Source of the DNA: an uncultured Lachnospiraceae bacterium
GTDB lineage: Bacteria; Bacillota; Clostridia; Lachnospirales; Lachnospiraceae
Direction of reading: 5' to 3'
DNA length: 64,000 bases
Assembly: GCA_910577175.1 (NCBI GenBank)
Contig: CAJTLU010000010.1
Coordinates: 1-64,000, forward strand
Positions 61,099 to 64,000 of the stretch are shown in pieces. Under the pieces are notes generated by a model. The model searched no databases. It was not told the origin of the DNA and was given only the letters and a program-made list of their open reading frames with translations. Made by a program: the position numbers and the translations under genes. Within the stretch, counting starts at the first letter, position 1, and each line of letters opens with the position of its first letter.

Positions 61099-61794
61099 TT
61101 ACCTTTCCGTAAACTCTGTTATAACGCGGTATCCGCTTCCGCGCCTGACCGCATCGATATAGCTTTGTATGCTCTCCCACTTTTCCTCAAACACAACACC
61201 GCCCCGCAGCTGCACCCGCATATGGGCGTCCGAACCGCCGGTGCCAGGAATCCCATGCTCCTTCGCATAAGCCGCCGCCCTCTCGTTAAAGCCCTTGTCT
61301 CTTTCCGCATTCAGGGCATTGCCGACCTCAAACGCTTCGCAGCAGTCCGGATAAAGCTTTACCTCCCGGATATAAGGCGCCTCCCGGTACGGATGTGCCT
61401 GTACCACAAGACCGCCTGCCGCCTTTACCCTCGCAAACTGTTCCGCCGGGCTCCAGGATAACATATCCTCCTGCTCCTTTAACCACGCCTCAGATAGCCC
61501 GTACAGCAGAAACTCCTGTCCGGAAAAATTGGTCTCCAGCCCGAAAAAGACCTGGAGCCCGATTTCATCTCCCCGCTTCTTTGCATTCCGGTAGCCCGCG
61601 CAAAACTGCTCCACACGCTCTCTCCACGGCAAATCCCGCGGCACCGCGCAATTCCCATTAAAAAAGTGGTCGGTCACCACAATTCCGGTATAACCAAACC
61701 CCTGATACAGTTCCGCCTGCTCCACACCGGAAAGCTTCCCACAGGCGCTGCCCTCCCTGGTATGCAAATGTGTTTCGTAACTATATTCTGCCAT
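61099..61794 (-). CDS. PHP-domain phosphoesterase
   Basis: 231 residues. PHP metal motifs are THLHTREGS, VTDHFFNGN, GLETNF, QAHPYR and GTGGSDAH. PHP proteins of this size include histidinol phosphatases, tyrosine-protein phosphatases of capsule loci (CpsB) and small nucleases. As the first gene of the surface-polymer operon it may be a phosphatase controlling polymer assembly, which is an inference from position. AAGGAG precedes the ATG. Confidence 0.88.
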   Translation of the reverse strand: MAEYSYETHLHTREGSACGKLSGVEQAELYQGFGYTGIVVTDHFFNGNCAVPRDLPWRERVEQFCAGYRNAKKRGDEIGLQVFFGLETNFSGQEFLLYGLSEAWLKEQEDMLSWSPAEQFARVKAAGGLVVQAHPYREAPYIREVKLYPDCCEAFEVGNALNAERDKGFNERAAAYAKEHGIPGTGGSDAHMRVQLRGGVVFEEKWESIQSYIDAVRRGSGYRVITEFTER

Positions 61795-61838
61795 GACTGA
61801 CTCCTTTTTAGATACAAACCACCCATTTTCTTTCTTCC

Positions 61839-61867
61839 ATTATAAGGAACTTGCCGGTCTATGTCAA
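61839..61867 (-). promoter_or_regulatory. Perfect-consensus sigma-A promoter of the PHP/teichoic-type operon
   Basis: Minus strand TTGACA, 17 bases, TATAAT, about 45 bases before the PHP ATG. It is the strongest housekeeping promoter seen in the window and should drive PHP, both transferases and tagD. Confidence 0.93.
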
Positions 61868-61994
61868 CTGTAGAAAGCAAACTTAAGGTTTCACATTTTG
61901 TCTTTTCCCTGCACTATAAATACCAACAAAAATAAGACAGCCATATTCCCTTTACAGTAAAAGATGCTCTCCGCTTGTAAGCCGGGGCTGCGCT

Positions 61995-62681
61995 TCATGC
62001 GACAGCCCCCTTACTCTCTTCTGTCAGCACCCCGTCGTCAATCCGGAATATCCTGTCCGCCTTTTCTGCAATTGCCGGCTCATGGGTAATCATCACAAGT
62101 GTACCGTCGAACCTTTTAATCGTGCTTATTAACAGACGAATTACCTCTTCTGACGATTCCTTATCAAGATTTCCGGTTGGCTCGTCTGCAAGAATAAGCT
62201 CGGGATGATTCACAAGTGCCCTCCCGATGGCTACTCTCTGCTGCTGTCCTCCGGAAAGCTGCGACGGGAAATGATGAAGCCGGTCGCTGATACCAAGTGC
62301 CTCAGCAAGCTCATCGACATACTCCTTTTCAATTTTCCGTTTATCCAGAAGCGTCGGCATCACAAGGTTTTCGTATGCTGTCATAATCGGCACCAGCTGA
62401 TAGTTCTGAAAAATAAACCCTATCTTTCTCCTTCGTATTTCTGCCAGCTTCTCATCTGAATTTTGATAAAGCTCTTCCTCTCCTAAAAACACGCTTCCTC
62501 CGGTCGGACGATCCAAACCACCGCACAAATTCAGAAGCGTACTCTTCCCCGACCCACTGGCTCCTACCACTGCCACAAATTCTCCCTTTTCTACGGAAAA
62601 GCTGCACTCCTTTAATGCCCTGACATCGACATCTCCCTGATGATATACTCTGGAAAGTCCTTCTGTTCTTAAAACCGTCAT
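61995..62681 (-). CDS. LolD/MacB-type ABC transporter ATP-binding protein
   Basis: 228 residues. Walker A GASGSGKST, Q-loop FIFQNYQLVP, signature LSGGQQQR, Walker B LILADEPTGNLD and the H-loop MITHEP are all intact. It is the ATPase for the FtsX-type permease encoded 37 bases upstream. Such pairs in Firmicutes export or give resistance to antimicrobial peptides or act as mechanotransmission devices. A 10-bp hairpin (61984-62009) overlaps its stop but has no T-run. Confidence 0.93.
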   Translation of the reverse strand: MTVLRTEGLSRVYHQGDVDVRALKECSFSVEKGEFVAVVGASGSGKSTLLNLCGGLDRPTGGSVFLGEEELYQNSDEKLAEIRRRKIGFIFQNYQLVPIMTAYENLVMPTLLDKRKIEKEYVDELAEALGISDRLHHFPSQLSGGQQQRVAIGRALVNHPELILADEPTGNLDKESSEEVIRLLISTIKRFDGTLVMITHEPAIAEKADRIFRIDDGVLTEESKGAVA

Positions 62682-62718
62682 AATTTTTCCTCCTGTTGAC
62701 TTTAGTCTGCCCGCCTGT

Positions 62719-64000
62719 CTATTCCTTCTGTTCCAATTCCTTTAATACCTGTCCTGAAGCAAACCATGTTGCCCCCAGGGAAATTCCTATTACAAACACG
62801 ATAAGTACGGTAAGCTCTGCCACTGGAAATCGTACTGTATTTTCCTTTAACCACTGATCTGAAAATGTACTGATATTAAACCGGTAAAGGAGATAGCCCA
62901 GCCCTGCATTCGCTAATGCCAATATCCAGGAGCTTCTCACTGATTGAAGCAGCATCGCCTTTTTTACCATCTTCCTTGACGCTCCCATTGCAAAAAACTT
63001 CCGGTATTCTTCTGTCTTGGCAAGATAATAAAAGGAATAATAGCAAAACAGAAACGTAACCGCTGCCAGAACGGCTAGCAACACCTCCGTCATTGTAGAA
63101 ATCCATGTATCATGATTTAATTCCTCTTGGGTATTTCCATGTAAAAGTGCATTTTTTGTAAGAGAAACTCCTTCCATTTCCCGTTCCAATATGCTGGCAG
63201 TCTCCGTATATGTAGTATTATCCAACATCACGGAAAAGGCCTGCAGTTCCGGAACTCCGAAAATTTCACAATACCGGCTAAAACTGATAAACATATAATA
63301 GTCCGTATCAATTTCACCCATATTCTGTGCCAACATCACAATTTCACAATCATAATGCGCGCCGGACGGAGAAAGCAGCCGTATTGTTTCCCCCTTCTCT
63401 ATTCTCTTGCTTGCTGTCCTGGCGGTCTTCCGGACCAAGATTCCGTTCTCACCTAAAAGCTCCTTCCCGGATTCTGCCGATACTATCATACCGGTTTTCT
63501 CAGAATTTATTTTCATCTTCTGGAAGCTTTGCTCATCCAAAATCTGAAGCCGTACTGCGATAGGTTTCCCCTCATATTCTGCAATATTGCCGCCAGACTG
63601 TTCTACGGAAAATCCAGCACTTTGCATACCTGGGATTTCCAGAATCCGAATAACCTCCTCTTCTGTAAACGACCCCTCCTTCTTTTCAACTTCGTATGTC
63701 TCCTCAAACGCATTCTGTACATTGCCCTGCAGACTGCTCCGAAGCATTAAAAAATCTATTGTCGGAAAGAGCAGACCGGTTATTGTAATCATAATTAAAC
63801 CAAATCGTTTTCCCCTCAGACGTTTTCCTTCAAGACCTGCATACCACCAGATAGGATGCTTTATCTGGAGCTTCTGTTTACTCTTTAAACTTATCAGATT
63901 CTCGCCAATCCGCCCTATTCCATTCATCAGTGCGACCGGCGTTTCTTTTAACAGTGCAAAAATGGCTGGCAGCTGCAACAGAAGCAGCATCGCAAGTCCT
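62719..64000 (-). CDS. FtsX-like ABC transporter permease, C-terminal part (runs off right edge)
   Basis: The frame is open through the right end of the window, so the 5' part is missing. The visible part has a helix near the edge, then KSKQKLQIKHPIWWYAGLEG and LRGKRFGLIMITITGLLFP (a second permease core start), an outer domain of about 220 residues, and three C-terminal helices (about 20 residues each) in the FtsX arrangement. Two FtsX cores in one chain imply a long permease of the BceB/YtrF-like or 800-residue type. The ATPase gene follows on the same strand. Confidence 0.85.
   Translation of the reverse strand, partial: GLAMLLLLQLPAIFALLKETPVALMNGIGRIGENLISLKSKQKLQIKHPIWWYAGLEGKRLRGKRFGLIMITITGLLFPTIDFLMLRSSLQGNVQNAFEETYEVEKKEGSFTEEEVIRILEIPGMQSAGFSVEQSGGNIAEYEGKPIAVRLQILDEQSFQKMKINSEKTGMIVSAESGKELLGENGILVRKTARTASKRIEKGETIRLLSPSGAHYDCEIVMLAQNMGEIDTDYYMFISFSRYCEIFGVPELQAFSVMLDNTTYTETASILEREMEGVSLTKNALLHGNTQEELNHDTWISTMTEVLLAVLAAVTFLFCYYSFYYLAKTEEYRKFFAMGASRKMVKKAMLLQSVRSSWILALANAGLGYLLYRFNISTFSDQWLKENTVRFPVAELTVLIVFVIGISLGATWFASGQVLKELEQKE

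Overview
The window reads as chromosomal DNA of a motile, spore-forming, anaerobic Firmicute, most likely a Lachnospiraceae member of the Roseburia type. The supporting evidence is a flagellar late-gene cluster with fliW-csrA and two flgK genes, a complete Rnf ferredoxin:NAD+ oxidoreductase operon in clostridial order, the mother-cell sporulation regulator SpoIIID, gut-type glycoside hydrolases (GH32, GH43) and moderate GC content. From about 4.1 kb to the right end every gene is on the minus strand, so the window lies inside one replichore. Only three genes, at about 2.0-4.1 kb, are on the plus strand.

Layout. 0-4.1 kb is an AT-rich accessory edge: the 5' end of an FtsX-type permease, a scar of a mobile-element DUF3847-like gene, an ankyrin-repeat protein, an AraC regulator, a PhnB-like VOC protein and a GNAT acetyltransferase. 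4.1-12.2 kb is a sugar-acid catabolic cluster: FucU-type mutarotase, GH43, lactonase-like amidohydrolase, UxaA, UxaB and two medium-chain dehydrogenases, tightly coupled by ATGA overlaps. 12.5-16.8 kb holds cheW, prfB (with its programmed +1 frameshift) and secA. 16.9-23.3 kb is a secreted/extracytoplasmic block (GH32, a duplicated EF-hand lipoprotein, a subtilase with a C-terminal putative metal-binding domain) that separates secA from hpf, which are usually adjacent. 24.7-26.2 kb holds a polysaccharide deacetylase and purE. 26.5-38.6 kb is one long minus-strand gene string: rnfCDGEAB, a zinc-ribbon membrane protein, a YhaO/YhaN (SbcDC-like) pair, VanZ-like and DUF6142-like membrane proteins and an M29 aminopeptidase. 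38.9-41.0 kb holds spoIIID and a secreted protein that follows the flagellar chaperone genes. 41.0-52.4 kb is the flagellar cluster flgM-flgN-[82-bp repeat array]-flgK1-flgK2-flgL-fliW-csrA / flaG-fliD-fliS-fliT, with two sigma-D promoters that match the consensus well. 52.8-61.8 kb holds a LysA-like decarboxylase, then a teichoic-acid-type operon (PHP protein, two giant multidomain glycerophosphotransferase/glycosyltransferases, TagD) behind a perfect-consensus promoter. 62.0-64.0 kb is an FtsX/LolD-type ABC transporter running off the window.

The most unusual structures are non-coding. One is a tandem array of seven 82-bp GC-rich units in the leader of flgK1; each unit holds two hairpins, and the variable bases fall in the loops. 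The other is a previously unnamed (to me) dispersed repeat family with one full inverted-repeat copy (26291-26542) and at least three partial copies in intergenic regions. A cluster of DnaA-box-like sites with two palindromes in the AT-rich hpf upstream region, a hairpin that covers the translation start region of the deacetylase gene, and the remnant of a third repeat unit beyond the stop codon of the duplicated lipoprotein also deserve attention.
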